Shown: positions 19,730 to 29,873 of the stretch, piece after piece
How positions within the stretch are numbered: the first letter of the stretch is position 1
Layout: every line of letters begins with the position of its first letter
Assembly: GCA_001599595.1 (NCBI GenBank)
Contig: BCHH01000006.1
Location: forward strand, 2,755,405 to 2,819,404
Reading direction: 5' to 3'
DNA from: Beverwykella pulmonaria
Taxonomy: Eukaryota; Ascomycota; Dothideomycetes; Pleosporales; Melanommataceae
Length of the DNA: 64,000 nt
The notes under the pieces: model-generated
What the model was told of the DNA's origin: nothing
What the model saw: the letters and a program-made list of their open reading frames with translations, nothing else
The model's database searches: none
Translations under genes and position numbers: made by a program

Positions 19730-21925
19730 CTCTTGATTTCTATTACCTGGCCCCATTTGCAGACTAGTGTCCGAAGGTCCAAGGGTTTGTCCATACTGAC
19801 CAGTCGGTCCCTTGCGAAGCGGCAGATCGGGTGCATCCCAGTCGATCCATTCAATTCTATTACCCAACTGGGATGTTGCATCTTTGTAGATCTTTTGCAT
19901 CTTCTCATTCATTTGCTTGGAGTGAGCACGATTTTCGTATAGTGAATCAGCAGGGAAGTTGAAATAGGTGCTGCTGGTGGAGACTCGGACAATCCTAGGG
20001 CTCATAGGTGGCGCATCATCAGAGCGAGCACTAGGTGGCACAGGCTGAGCCTCAAGAAGCGTCGACTCCCCTGGACTCGAGTCAGTTGCTCCGCCAACCT
20101 CCGGCACGAGAAGCCTCGTTACAACTAGTTCAACCAGATGCCTTATCGCAGTGTCTCGGGTGCAGCGATCATCATCGCGAATCCAGTCCACCCATCTCTG
20201 CACTCTACTGTGCAGCTGAGGCATGGGCGATGCTTCTTTCTGGGCGCTCTTTGTTGAATAAAACCTTCGTTCCGCGCCGAGATCTGTTCGGAATCGTTCA
20301 AGCTCTGCAGCTCCGTAAAGAATCCAGATGGTAAACTCGAGATAGATGCAGCCAATGGACCAGATATCGTAGCGGCGAGACCTGGGTTCGTTCTTGCGCA
20401 GTTCAGTCTCTGGAGGCTCGTACATAATGGTGCCACTCTGCGTGCGAGTGTGCTCTTTACGTGCCTCTGTAACCAAATGATGGACGCTTGTTAAGCCTAC
20501 GTCCGAAATTACGAGAGTACAAGGACCTTTACGACCATTCGTCGACGTGCCCGCGTCCTCGAAGCAAAGTATATTCTCCGGTTTCATATCACCATGACGC
20601 CAAAACGCGTCCCCTGCAGCGTTGTGCAGTTTCTCTATACCATCTGCGAGTCCACAGAGTTGTCCAAAGACCCATTCGAGGTATTCCGGCGTCAGCTTTG
20701 GTGGATCACTCCTCCAAAAATCTCGCAGGTTCCCAAACTTAGCCCATGGAAACATGAGGAAGTGTCGCTTCTTCCAGGTGTAGTATGCGATAGCTCGGAC
20801 GAGGTGTGTATGTTTCACCCTGTGCAACATTTCCAATGTTTCAACCTCATTCTCGACAGTCTTCTGAAACTCTGACTCAATAAGATCGAGTTTCTTGATT
20901 TCCTTGACAGCGACTATAGGGTGGTCCTTAGCCGTGTTGGAAATCCCCTGGATAGGTTTAGTAACTAATTCTTCACATGAGGCATCATAGTATGTGCCAG
21001 TGGGATATTAGGTACTTACAATTAGGCTCTCAATCTGAAGGTGGTCGCGATGAATGCACCACTGTTCGACAACGCTGAAATTTGAATGAAGTTGTTGTCG
21101 TGGTGTTTCCTTAACGAATGGCATTCGTTGATTGTCAGAAAACTTGTAGCGAAATTGGTCTCCGCGGAACACGGGGCTGAGGAAGTACCACTGATCCTGG
21201 TGGAAAAAATCGTCGCGCGCTCTCTCCAGATCACGTCCATTCCATATCTCATAGCTAAACGGTGAATCTGTGAGGGCCAGATGGCCTAGACTAGTGATGA
21301 TCGCCTTCCCACCTGAGGTAGTTTCGTGGTCTGAAGTCTCGGTAGCAGGAAGCATACTATCGTCAAACTTGTACTTGTAGAAGTAATCCACCAACTGCAC
21401 TTTGTTCATACCAACAAGTATTGCAAAGATCTTTGGGGCATGGTTACAAATGAAGGTTATCAGGCCCGTCTTATCCGCATCTGGATAGTTGAATGGTTCC
21501 AGGACGGCGCTCACAGCCTCTTTTTTTACCAGCTCCGCTAAAGCGATTTCGGGGAGGAACATGAGGGAGCGTTGACTGTTTAGTACCATATTTTCCTTGA
21601 TGTATAGCCATGTCAGCGCGTTTGTAGTTCCTTCTGGGCTTGCTGGCATATCGTTCGTATATCTTCGGTGGACAGCATAAATGGTCGTCGTCAATGATAA
21701 AGATGATTGGCTGAGGATGGTCCTCACTCTTGATAGACTCGGAACGCTCTGAAAGCTTTGGTAACTGTCCCCAGTATTTCTTCGTTTTGGAACACGCCTG
21801 ACTGGATCGTCTTCGAGCGGAGATATTGGCTCAAGTGGTGGAATCTCGAAGCGTCCTTCACCGTTGGCGACTTCGCTATCAACAGGCTCGAGGTTTTTAT
21901 GGTTCTTCGTGAATCGCTTCCAGAC
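19730..21925 (-). CDS. Protein kinase-domain protein, probably the N-terminal half of a kinase-HET fusion
   Basis: Exons 21925-21020 and 20947-19730, joined by a 72 nt intron (GTAAGT...TATCCAG, TTACTAAAC branch), keep one frame. The first exon carries the family's N-terminal region, ending in DQWYFLSPVF and MPF as in the paralogue at 24.5 kb. The kinase domain has VAVKE (ATP-binding Lys), a Glu in NEVETLEML, HGDMKPEN (HRD variant), SDVGL (DFG variant) and YDIWSIGCI. The glycine loop is degraded (HSNFSVV) compared with GGGAFSYV in the paralogue. A GTACGC donor at 19729 lets the frame continue in phase 0 into the HET exons; without it translation stops at 19721. The 5' end opens at a TTTCTAG acceptor, so a first exon beyond 21.93 kb is missing. 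Confidence 0.75.
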
Positions 21926-22844
21926 CTAGAAATCGCAGAGTGAGTATAGTGCCTAATGGTTTGTACACTGATGAAATGAAAACGAAATAGAACAAAGAGT
22001 GCAGAAGATGAATCAAGGTAGATGGGGCTCAACACGTACCCAAGAGGAAGGACAGCACCTACTGCTCAGCCTCGACAGCCAACCCATTTGCAGGTCTATG
22101 ACACATCGGCTGGGAAAAGTGAGTTGTGTAAACCGCTCATCGGTCTCATACAGTACAAATGGCATTCAAAGCTGGCATTCTGCGGATACTTCCAATGGTC
22201 GCTGGGTGTTCCATTTTGCTCGACACTCCATAACTGCAGCGCGTTCTAACGTGTTCACTCTTGATTGGGACCGACAAAGTTCTTGACCGGATGGTGTTGA
22301 TTTAGTGTTCAGCCTTGTGGGGCCATGTTCCGTGGAAGTTCACCGGAAGCTTGACCGAACGCGTGCGGGGTAGCGCTGTTCAAACGTCAAAGCAACCATT
22401 GTCGTGGATCCAGGCGATCAGGGTGCGACGGGCGTCACTCTGAATCTCAGCTCAATATCCACGAGCGAATCGGGGTAGAGTTGGGAGAGAGTTTTTCGTT
22501 TTTGGATCCTCTTACCAAAGAGAGGGACCAGCCGCCGTGCCGTGCCGCATCACGCAATGTTAAGGCACTGGTCGGTTGCCCAGGGCCAGGGAAAAGTAGA
22601 TTTCTGGAGGTGGTATGTGCTCAGAGGAACCGTCCAGGAGAGTTAAATTATAAGCGCTAGGTGTGGTAACGATCTAGATTGAAAATAGAGGGCTGTTCGG
22701 TCCGATCATTGTAATTTTGGTGGCAAGAAGGAATCATATCTTTGTCAGCCGCGGGGTTGTTGTTTTTGTTACGTCTTTGCAGCCTTATCAGCTCATCAGC
22801 CAACATACCAAAAATCATCAACTTTACCGCCCGCTATCCTCGTC
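21926..22844. other. Intergenic DNA upstream of the kinase-HET gene
   Basis: It should contain the first exon and promoter of the minus-strand kinase gene, which I could not fix. Near 22560-22600 a short segment (GGCACTGGTCGGTTGCCCAG) resembles the conserved core of the dispersed repeat found at 24.35 and 59.97 kb, in the same position relative to the kinase gene. Confidence 0.4.
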
Positions 22845-23159
22845 ATGAGCGCTCCTGCCTCTCCCCAATCCTCCATGTCTCCTCCTACACCTACGCCTAC
22901 ACCTACGTCATCCTGCGTCGCCCTGGTGTGGAACGAAGCCACGAAGTATGCCCTTTTGAAGACGTTATATGACACTTCCATCCAAGGCGTTATGCGTCAG
23001 GAGCTCTCCTTCAAGCCCATTATGTGGCAAGCAGCTAGCTCAGCCGTTAACTGTAATGAGAGGCTATTAGTGACTACAGATACAATCTCAGGTGCGGTAA
23101 GGCTACCATACAAGGAGCTCAACCAGAAGTCCTTCGCGTTTAATATGTACTCGGCATAG
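22845..23159 (+). CDS. Small Myb/SANT-like domain ORF (possibly truncated)
   Basis: A 104-residue frame starting with a Ser/Pro/Thr tail (PTPTPTPT) followed by about 70 residues spaced like fungal Myb/SANT-like DNA-binding domains: an initial ALVWNEATKYALLKTLYD, a central W (PIMWQAASSAV) and a late YKELNQK. It lacks any longer C-terminal region and the following DNA is AT-rich and repeat-like, so it may be the leftover of a transposon-associated or regulatory gene. The assignment is by pattern only and weak. Confidence 0.35.
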   Translation: MSAPASPQSSMSPPTPTPTPTSSCVALVWNEATKYALLKTLYDTSIQGVMRQELSFKPIMWQAASSAVNCNERLLVTTDTISGAVRLPYKELNQKSFAFNMYSA

Positions 23160-23829
23160 TTCCTGCGACAGGGGTCTAGTTTGTGCGTAGGCTAAGCCCA
23201 ATTAAGGGCTTAGTTGTACATTCTAACTTAGGTTGGTTCGTTGCCAAGCTCGTCGTTCATAGGGTACTGTGTTGTAGAGCACAGTACTCGTCAAGCTCAT
23301 TGTTTGGTGGGTTCTATAGAATACCGTACCTTTGACAGTGTCACTTCGTGATAGTTATAATACACCCTTATATTATAAACAGTCCCCTCCTACCCTACTA
23401 GAACGTAGCAGAAGTTTATCTTAAAGTTAACAGCAGCTAATATGTTTTGGGTGGGGTTTCTGTAGCAATTGCGTGCTAGTAATTGCGTCTACGCAGTTTA
23501 TAAAGTATAGCTAGCGCTTTTGATTCTCCTTAATGCTAGTGGGTAATATGTTAAAATTAGTAGGCCTGATAATGTTAGGATAGAGATTTAAGAGGGCGGT
23601 ACAGACTTTATAGAAATGCCTATCTAGTAGTAAGTGAATAGTCCCAATCATCCAATAATAACTAACCTGCTAATAGTATCTTTCAAGTGCCTACGTCTCC
23701 AACAAAGGTTCTTATATAATAGCTCATTTGCGCACAAGTATAGGAAGTATAAAAGTCTCTCCTTAGCCTCGCAGTTCCTACTGCCTTTCAACCACCTTTG
23801 CAGTACTAGCCTCCTTAGCAGGGCATCCT
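23160..23829. other. AT-rich repeat-like DNA without a gene
   Basis: No recognised coding sequence. The stretch near 23.20-23.35 kb shares CAACACAGTAC-type and CAACGAAC motifs, on the opposite strand, with 17.05-17.4 kb, suggesting two diverged copies of one repeat. Confidence 0.4.
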
Positions 23830-24400
23830 AAATCCTAAACCTCACGCTTGAGGCGCGTCTCTTCAAACAATTGGGTGTAGTTTCTCATACAACCAGCCAA
23901 CTGTTTAGCACCGTTCTGGCTGTCTTCAGGGTGCTTGCGTACACCTTTGGGTTTATAATAGGTATTGAGATGGTGTTGCAGAAGGATGGCAAAGGCGCTG
24001 AAGGACTGCCACAACGATAGTGATCGCCGCACAATAAGGATTGACGTCGGCCATGCTTTATTACAATTATATGAGGCCAGAAGTTAACAACAGGCAGGGG
24101 CAGTAAGATTGTCGCCAAGATTAATTCAATACACGAAATCTGATTACTACTCCACGTAGCAATACCAGAGAAAACTCGTCGGCCCCCTCTCCCTTAGACA
24201 GCCAGTGACACTGAGATATGCAAATCCCTACCTAAATAGGAAATTCGAGTCATTTTATGCGGCCAAGCTCAGTAGTCCCAGTGGAAGCCCGTTCCCCTGT
24301 CAGCTCCACCGAACAGCTCGCCGTTTTCAACCCCAGAAATCCACTGGACCAGGAAATCTTGCCAAGATCCTCCTAGTCTTAGGCTACCGAACAATGCCTA
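23830..24400 (-). repeat. Dispersed repeat, copy A (inverted relative to copy B at 60 kb)
   Basis: This segment matches the reverse complement of 59.96-60.52 kb over several hundred bases, including the unit around CACCCTGAAGAC, GTATTGCTACGTGGAGTAG (complement here) and AGGCTACCGAACAATGCCTAA. On the minus strand it carries a fragment of a small protein (from an ATG near 24053) with the motif PKGVRKHPED and ending ETRLKREV. A one-base insertion relative to copy B breaks its frame near the middle, so this copy is not functional as a protein. It lies immediately 5' of the kinase gene. Confidence 0.7.
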
Positions 24401-24461
24401 AAGCCAACGCCCTTCCACAGCAGGCCCACTTCTCCAACCTGTTCTTCTATGCCATCTCCAA

Positions 24462-26051
24462 ATGGACGGCCAGACACAACCTAGTTTCTATAAGCGATTG
24501 CAAACAAATCTTGTTAAATCTTCGTTGAACGACAAACAATTCCTACCGCTCGACATTCTTCACAATGAGATCACGAAAGCAAACGTTGAAGCCCAGGTGC
24601 CTTCAAAAATCCGAGATCTACTAAAATCAAACATCCATGACAAGGTCATTCAGAATGCCAAGAAGGTCTTCGCAATTCTTATACTGGTCGGAGAGTCTGA
24701 CACCATCAGGGCGCTGTTGGCGGAAGGACTTACGGACAGTGACCTTCCTCTTTCTCCAAGGACGCCAAAAGGAAGCGACAACGTTCTCGTGTCTTCTCGC
24801 GGACGAGCTTTTCAGTCGTTCAGGCGCTGGAAGGAGGTTAGCATCACCGAATTTCTGGCAAAGCAATGGCTAGTTTTGGCGCCGGTATTTGACACCGGGG
24901 GTCGGCATTTCAAATTGAACACCGAGTGCGCTATGCCGTTCATCAACTCCGATGAGATTGGTGGTGGCGCGTTCAGCTACGTTCACAAGTGTGAGCTTCA
25001 TCAGGCTCATCAAACAGGCTTTAAGGTAGGACGAAACGTCATCCACACTGTGACTGGCTACTAAACGGCCTAGTCTAATGACGGCAAGATCGAAGTCGTT
25101 GCCAAACAGTTCAAAATCAAAAACGATTCCGACGCGTTTGAAAAAGAAAAGAAGAATCTCGAACAACTCCAGTCTCTCAACCACCGGCACATGATCCGAC
25201 ATCATGCGACATGCGAAATTGATAACACCTACTACATCATCTTCCCCTGGGCCGACGGAGGAAACTTGTGGCAATACTGGAAGAGTGAATGCAGCAGCAA
25301 TGTCCACGAAGCTTGGGTATTTGAACAGATGCTAGGTCTGACTGAAGCTCTCGCGGCCCTACACGGCAGAAGGTGTCGGCACGGTGATTTGAAACCCGAG
25401 AACGTCTTACTGTTCGATTCGTCTAGCGATCCGATACTCGTCATTGCAGATGTCGGAATATCACGTTTTCACAAGCAGGAAACCTTCTTGCGAAAAGCCC
25501 AGACGACCACCTCGGCGACTACACCTTCATATCAGGCGCCTGAAGTATACGGAGATCCCAAGGCGCCAAGATCGAGGACTTACGATATCTGGTCTCTCGG
25601 CTGCATCTTCCTCGAGTTTGCGATATGGTACCTGTTCGACTTCGAGGCTGTGGCGGCGTTTCAATGTGCCAGGGTTGCATCTGACAAGTACAGCTACTTC
25701 TACAAGTCAAAGGATGACGGAAGTGTTGCCATTCATCCAAAAGTGACCGAGGCCATATCCTATCTCTTGGTAGACCCACGATGCAGCCCTGATACATCGT
25801 TCAGAAGCCTCATTATGCTAATTTCGGACAGTCTCCTCCAACTAGATGCCAAGCAACGTACAAAAGCCGATGAGGTTGCCACCAAGCTCCGAGAGATCGT
25901 CAATAGGGCGGAGAGAAACAAGCCACCAGTCAAAAACCATGTCGCCACGTCCATACCTTTCGTCTTCCGGCAGCAAACTAAGAGATCTGTCAAACACGGC
26001 CCGAAGGACTCAGTCATAGAGACATCATCTTTCGGTTTATCTGGCACATGA
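24462..26051 (+). CDS. Protein kinase-domain protein, paralogue of the minus-strand kinase gene
   Basis: Exons 24462-25025 and 25074-26051 with a 48 nt intron (GTAGGA...GGCCTAG, GCTACTAAAC branch) encode about 513 residues. Residues 1-150 match the N-terminal region of the 19.7-21.9 kb gene (KKVFAIL, KQWLVLAPVF, AMPF). The kinase domain follows directly: glycine loop IGGGAFSYV, VVAKQF (Lys), RHGDLKPEN (HGD in place of HRD), ADVGIS (DVG in place of DFG), YQAPEVYG and YDIWSLGCIFLEF. The tail is short and basic and carries no HET domain. The HGD/DVG variants keep the catalytic and metal-binding Asp, so activity is plausible. The ATG at 24462 is the first usable Met in frame; a 5' exon is possible. 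Confidence 0.75.
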
Positions 26052-26609
26052 GGCTCTTCAATGAAAGTACGCATCATGTACCGGATGCGCACTTGAAAGC
26101 AGTGCCATATCTCTTAACGCGTCCATTGGCTAGTCTAACAACTTCGATCAACTTGATGCAATGCAGAGTGTAAACAGCTTGACATCCTAGTCCGAGCCAG
26201 CATGACTACTTCGACCAAAGGGTGCAAGCAGCAACTCAATCCTTGCATTAATGCTCTGGAAAACGGCTATACCATTACGGCTATTCGATTCATACCGGTT
26301 TTCTGTCCATAACGTACTGGAGAAGTGAACTGTGAATAAAAGCGAGCTGCGAACCCCACCGACTTTTTCTACTTTTGCAACCTTATAATTCAACCACGCA
26401 GTACATTGCTTTCAATATAGCGGTTATCTAGTTAAGCGGTATCTACGGTTTTCTTTTTGCACGTACGTGAGTAGTGTCTAGGCTTTCTACAGCGCTGTCT
26501 CCTGACGCCTTTCCTGTTCTAGTCGCTGCTCAGCGTCCTTTTGAGCAATTATTTCTGCACGATCCAACCGAATAATTTACGTAAGTAATTAGTTTTCGTG
26601 CTTTTGAAA
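26052..26609. other. Intergenic DNA between kinase gene and transposase relic
   Basis: No coding sequence is recognised. The right half may contain the terminal part of the Pogo-like element, but clear terminal inverted repeats were not found. Confidence 0.4.
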
Positions 26610-27660
26610 CTTCTCACGGACTTAGTTGACTGAGACCCCAGATCGTGCGCGTTGCTTGGTGCCTTTGACTCCCATAAAGCCTCTGGTAGAGCTATTAGTG
26701 GCAATGTTAGAAGCTTAACATTAAACTTTAATAGTATTACTTCTAGCGCACGTGTAACTAGTCATGCACCTTGAAAACTTGCGCAGATATTATCCGTAGT
26801 AAATTCCTGAGCAAAAGCTGCCTTAAAGGCTAGTAGGAACTCAAGCTTGGTGATGTAGTTGATATGGCCACGGATCAAGCTCTTAATCTAACACCTGTAA
26901 GCGCGCTTTAACAGCGAGAAGCAGCCAATATCAAGTGGCTTCAGGACGTGTAAGGAATATAATAGCATACACATAGTATAGATATTGTTCTCTTTGCAGG
27001 TCTTTCTAAATGGTAGAGATTTGTGACGCTTATAGCTGTAGAGGATAAGTCGCTGTCGCGCACCAACTGCCTTGCTATTTATATACTTGATGAAGTAAAT
27101 TAGCTAGGCAACTCTAAATTTGTTGATAGTCTAGCTGTTTTCGCTAACTACAATCTCTTAGTTGTTTAATATATCCTCCTTATACTAGGCAGAAAGGTAG
27201 TACTAGCCTAAAAGGATAATGAAGGGTGGAATTGCCCACCTATCAGCGTTGATTTCCTGGATGATTTAAGGTTGTCTGGTTGTGTTAACTTTGGCTAACT
27301 GCATCTCTAAGCCAGTAACAACTAGCTGGGACGATATCTTGCCTATCATAAAGCCAGCTTTATTGAAGTTGTATATCCTTATCTACAATCCTATGCGCAG
27401 CCTCTGTGCGCTGTACAAGCTCAAAATAGTCACTAACAGTCTTAGGATCCTTTCGTAGAGCTCTCTTTTGGTTGTACAGTCAATTGAATTGCGTTGTAAG
27501 GCGCTTGGTATGCTTAACAAAGTTGAACGGCCACAGCTAGTAGTCATCTCTCGCACAGCCTCGCGAATCTAGGTTCAATATATACTGAACCATTGCCTCC
27601 TCTTCTATCTTAGTAAGTTTCTTTACTTTGGGCTGACAATGGCGTTGTAGGTTAACTCTA
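26610..27660 (-). pseudogene. Degenerate Pogo/Fot-like (Tc1-mariner superfamily) transposase
   Basis: Read on the minus strand, successive fragments follow the fungal Pogo transposase: VKKLTKIEEEAMVQYILNLD (HTH region), RALRKDPKTVSDYFELV, IYNFNKAGFMIGKISSQLVV, WAIPPFIILLG, LILYSYKRHKSL, a degraded PHSSHLLQPLD-type block (LYSLHVLKPLDIGCFSLLKR), RGHINYITKLEFLLAFKAAF and ALWESKAPSNARDLGSQ. The DE motif is NFNKAGF where NFDETGF is usual, and in-frame stops sit where Trp or Gln codons are expected. The element is therefore dead. Terminal inverted repeats and TA duplications could not be fixed. Confidence 0.75.
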
Positions 27661-27829
27661 GGTGCGTGTACAGGGTGTATACAGAGGGGAAATAAGTGCT
27701 GTGGATTTGCTCAGGTTACCCGGTTGATTCGCTACAGTTGCCCCTGCCTTCCCTCTACTAATATTTAATAACTACCATTCAATCCTTTTAAAAACCGTTA
27801 GTTTAATAGGTCAAGGAAATAAAGGTATA
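27661..27829. other. AT-rich junction between the transposase relic and the solo LTR
   Basis: No gene; probably the 5' terminal part of the Pogo-like element. Confidence 0.3.
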
Positions 27830-27989
27830 TGTCACGATAGGAAGAGGCAGTCAATCGTCTGATGAGTAAAATGTGTATAAAGAGTGTGAAAGCCGTGAAG
27901 AGCTGACTGCCTGCACGACGACTATATATACCTATAAAGGGGAGCTAGCTAGAATAGAACATATGGAAGAACACATGCGACATGTGATA
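27830..27989. mobile_element. Second, diverged solo-LTR copy
   Basis: It begins TGTCACGATAGGAAGAGGCA and shares long blocks with the 13.1 kb copy (TATAAAGAGTGTGAAAGCCG, GAGCTAGCTAGAATAG). The end CATGTGATA corresponds to CGTGACA by transitions. The flanks GTATA/ATATA look like a one-mismatch 5 bp target duplication. Relative to the first copy it is shorter in the CACGTG-rich tail. Confidence 0.7.
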
Positions 27990-28655
27990 ATATACACCAT
28001 TGCACCTAATTATTCCGCCATTTTCTCGCGATTTTTGCTTTGACAATATAACTGAGGAGGGCGACCTTTTTACGCACCTTTCTGTAAATATTTTAGATCA
28101 AATCAAGTTGCGAGTCTTATCAACCAAGGTAGCTGTAAGACAAAACCGGGGTAATCGCGGCAAGAAGAGATGTAACCACAGCAAAGGCTGAAGTACTGCC
28201 GATGTACCACCGAAGTTACCTATGTTTAGCCTGAAGCTGCACCAGACAGATTAACTAGGACCAGTACTAAATAAATTCGGAATTACGCCACGTGCCGATC
28301 ATCGCGGCTGCCTTCTTAGATCGGTGAGCGCACTATTTCCCCCCTGCAACACCACCGCCTTAAGCCACTTATCGGAGACCGATGAGATCGGCACTTTAAA
28401 TGTCTACCCATGTAACTCTGTGCATGCCGAGGTCGTGAGGAATCGCTAATGGGGGGGCATGTGCTACTAACTGCTTATGTTGATATTATATAGTGAGGCT
28501 GGTACAAGATATATACGAACGATTTCCAACACAATCATCACGTCACTGTGAAAGCACTGAATATCGTTACATAACCCACTATCACCTTCATTACCACCAA
28601 TCTCTCATCTCCACAATCCACTCCCTCCGACTCCTCAACCCCACCACCCCTCAAA
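27990..28655. other. Intergenic region and promoter of the EthD gene
   Basis: A 63-codon frame at 28000 has no recognised domain. ATTATATAG near 28486 is a plausible TATA-like element for the gene starting at 28656. Confidence 0.4.
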
Positions 28656-29006
28656 ATGGTCTTCCGCGTCTACATGCTCGCCGTCAAAGCGCCTGGTATC
28701 ACACTCGACGAGTTTAAAGACCACTGGGACAACAAGCACCTCAACTTGCTCAAGGAAATAGCCGGCGACGCTTATCCGACCGTACACGAGCACCGGTACC
28801 CCGAAAAGTTCGCCGGCACAGATGATTATCACTTCGATGGGATTGGATACCTTGAATTTGCGGACAGGGCAGCATTCATGAGGTTAGCTGCCATAGCCGA
28901 GATTCCGGAGAACAAGGCTCGCATGGACGCTGATGAGAGGACGTTCTTAGATAAGAGTAAGATCCAGATGTATGTTGTTGATGATGAGGAGAAAAAGTCG
29001 GAATAA
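28656..29006 (+). CDS. EthD-domain (dimeric alpha/beta-barrel) protein
   Basis: An intronless 116-residue protein. The start FRVYMLAVKAPGITLDEFKDHWDNKH is the usual first strand and helix of EthD proteins, where the W..KH unit lies near the active site, and a later LEFADRAAFMRLA helix follows the GIGYLEF strand. Such proteins form dimeric ferredoxin-like barrels; fungal members include decarboxylases or dehydratases of polyketide pathways and proteins of unknown role. There is no polyketide synthase in this window, so no pathway can be proposed. Composition and start context are normal. Confidence 0.75.
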   Translation: MVFRVYMLAVKAPGITLDEFKDHWDNKHLNLLKEIAGDAYPTVHEHRYPEKFAGTDDYHFDGIGYLEFADRAAFMRLAAIAEIPENKARMDADERTFLDKSKIQMYVVDDEEKKSE

Positions 29007-29873
29007 ATGGAACCGTTGCTGAGTTCATTGGCCTCATTTTGAGGAGGGAGAAGATGTATTAGCTACCGTGTTTCTTTGCTTGAAAATATAATGCTGAAAT
29101 CTGTTACCTTGCGATCTGTTTTATAGCGCCAGTTAGTAATATACTCTTTTGGTAGAGCTGCAATTGAAGAATACAGAAACCTATATCTTCCCATATGATG
29201 AATTGCAGTTCTTAGGAATTTGGACTTCTTGGTGCCGTGAACCGGGTTATGCCCAAAGGATAAACTTTTCGCAAGGCGGTGTGTGGATTCTAATATGCAA
29301 ATAATAGAATTATTCATGATAGACATTTGGACGAGGAAATACCGCAAGTAGATTCGGCCGTTGGAAGCGGTGTCGCTTTTTGCATGGCTCCTGTTGCTCT
29401 GCAGTGAACCATTGTCATATACGCAAGTTAATATGTAAACAGTACAACTTTCCAAAAAGCAAAAAAAGCATGAATATACTTGTGCCACTCATTGCATGAG
29501 GACATAATTTACTGGAGGAAGTGCCTGGTCGTAGAACGTGCAAGTAACTTGATGTTTCTTAAAAAAAAAAAGCCTATGCGGTCTACCGCTATGATAGTTG
29601 AGGTTCGCCCACCATTCACTTCCTACAGTACAAGCAGGTAGAACATATTTCACGCTCCGTATCGAGTGGCAACCACGTTTAACATTATGGTTGTTGAATA
29701 ATTTTGGGTATCATACTAACATAAAGACTAGCCGCGCCCTTACAAAGGATAGAAAATCAAGTCCAGAACATCTAGACCTTCCAACTCTGCGGAATATATC
29801 CAAAATCTCATGGAAAGGCCATATGCTGGTTCAAGAATTCATGCATTCCCGATGCACCCGGCTGCACAGCAGC
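29007..29873. other. AT-rich intergenic region
   Basis: A 141-codon minus-strand frame (29063-29488) shows no recognised motif and its composition looks random. A poly(A) run of 12 lies near 29562. Confidence 0.4.
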
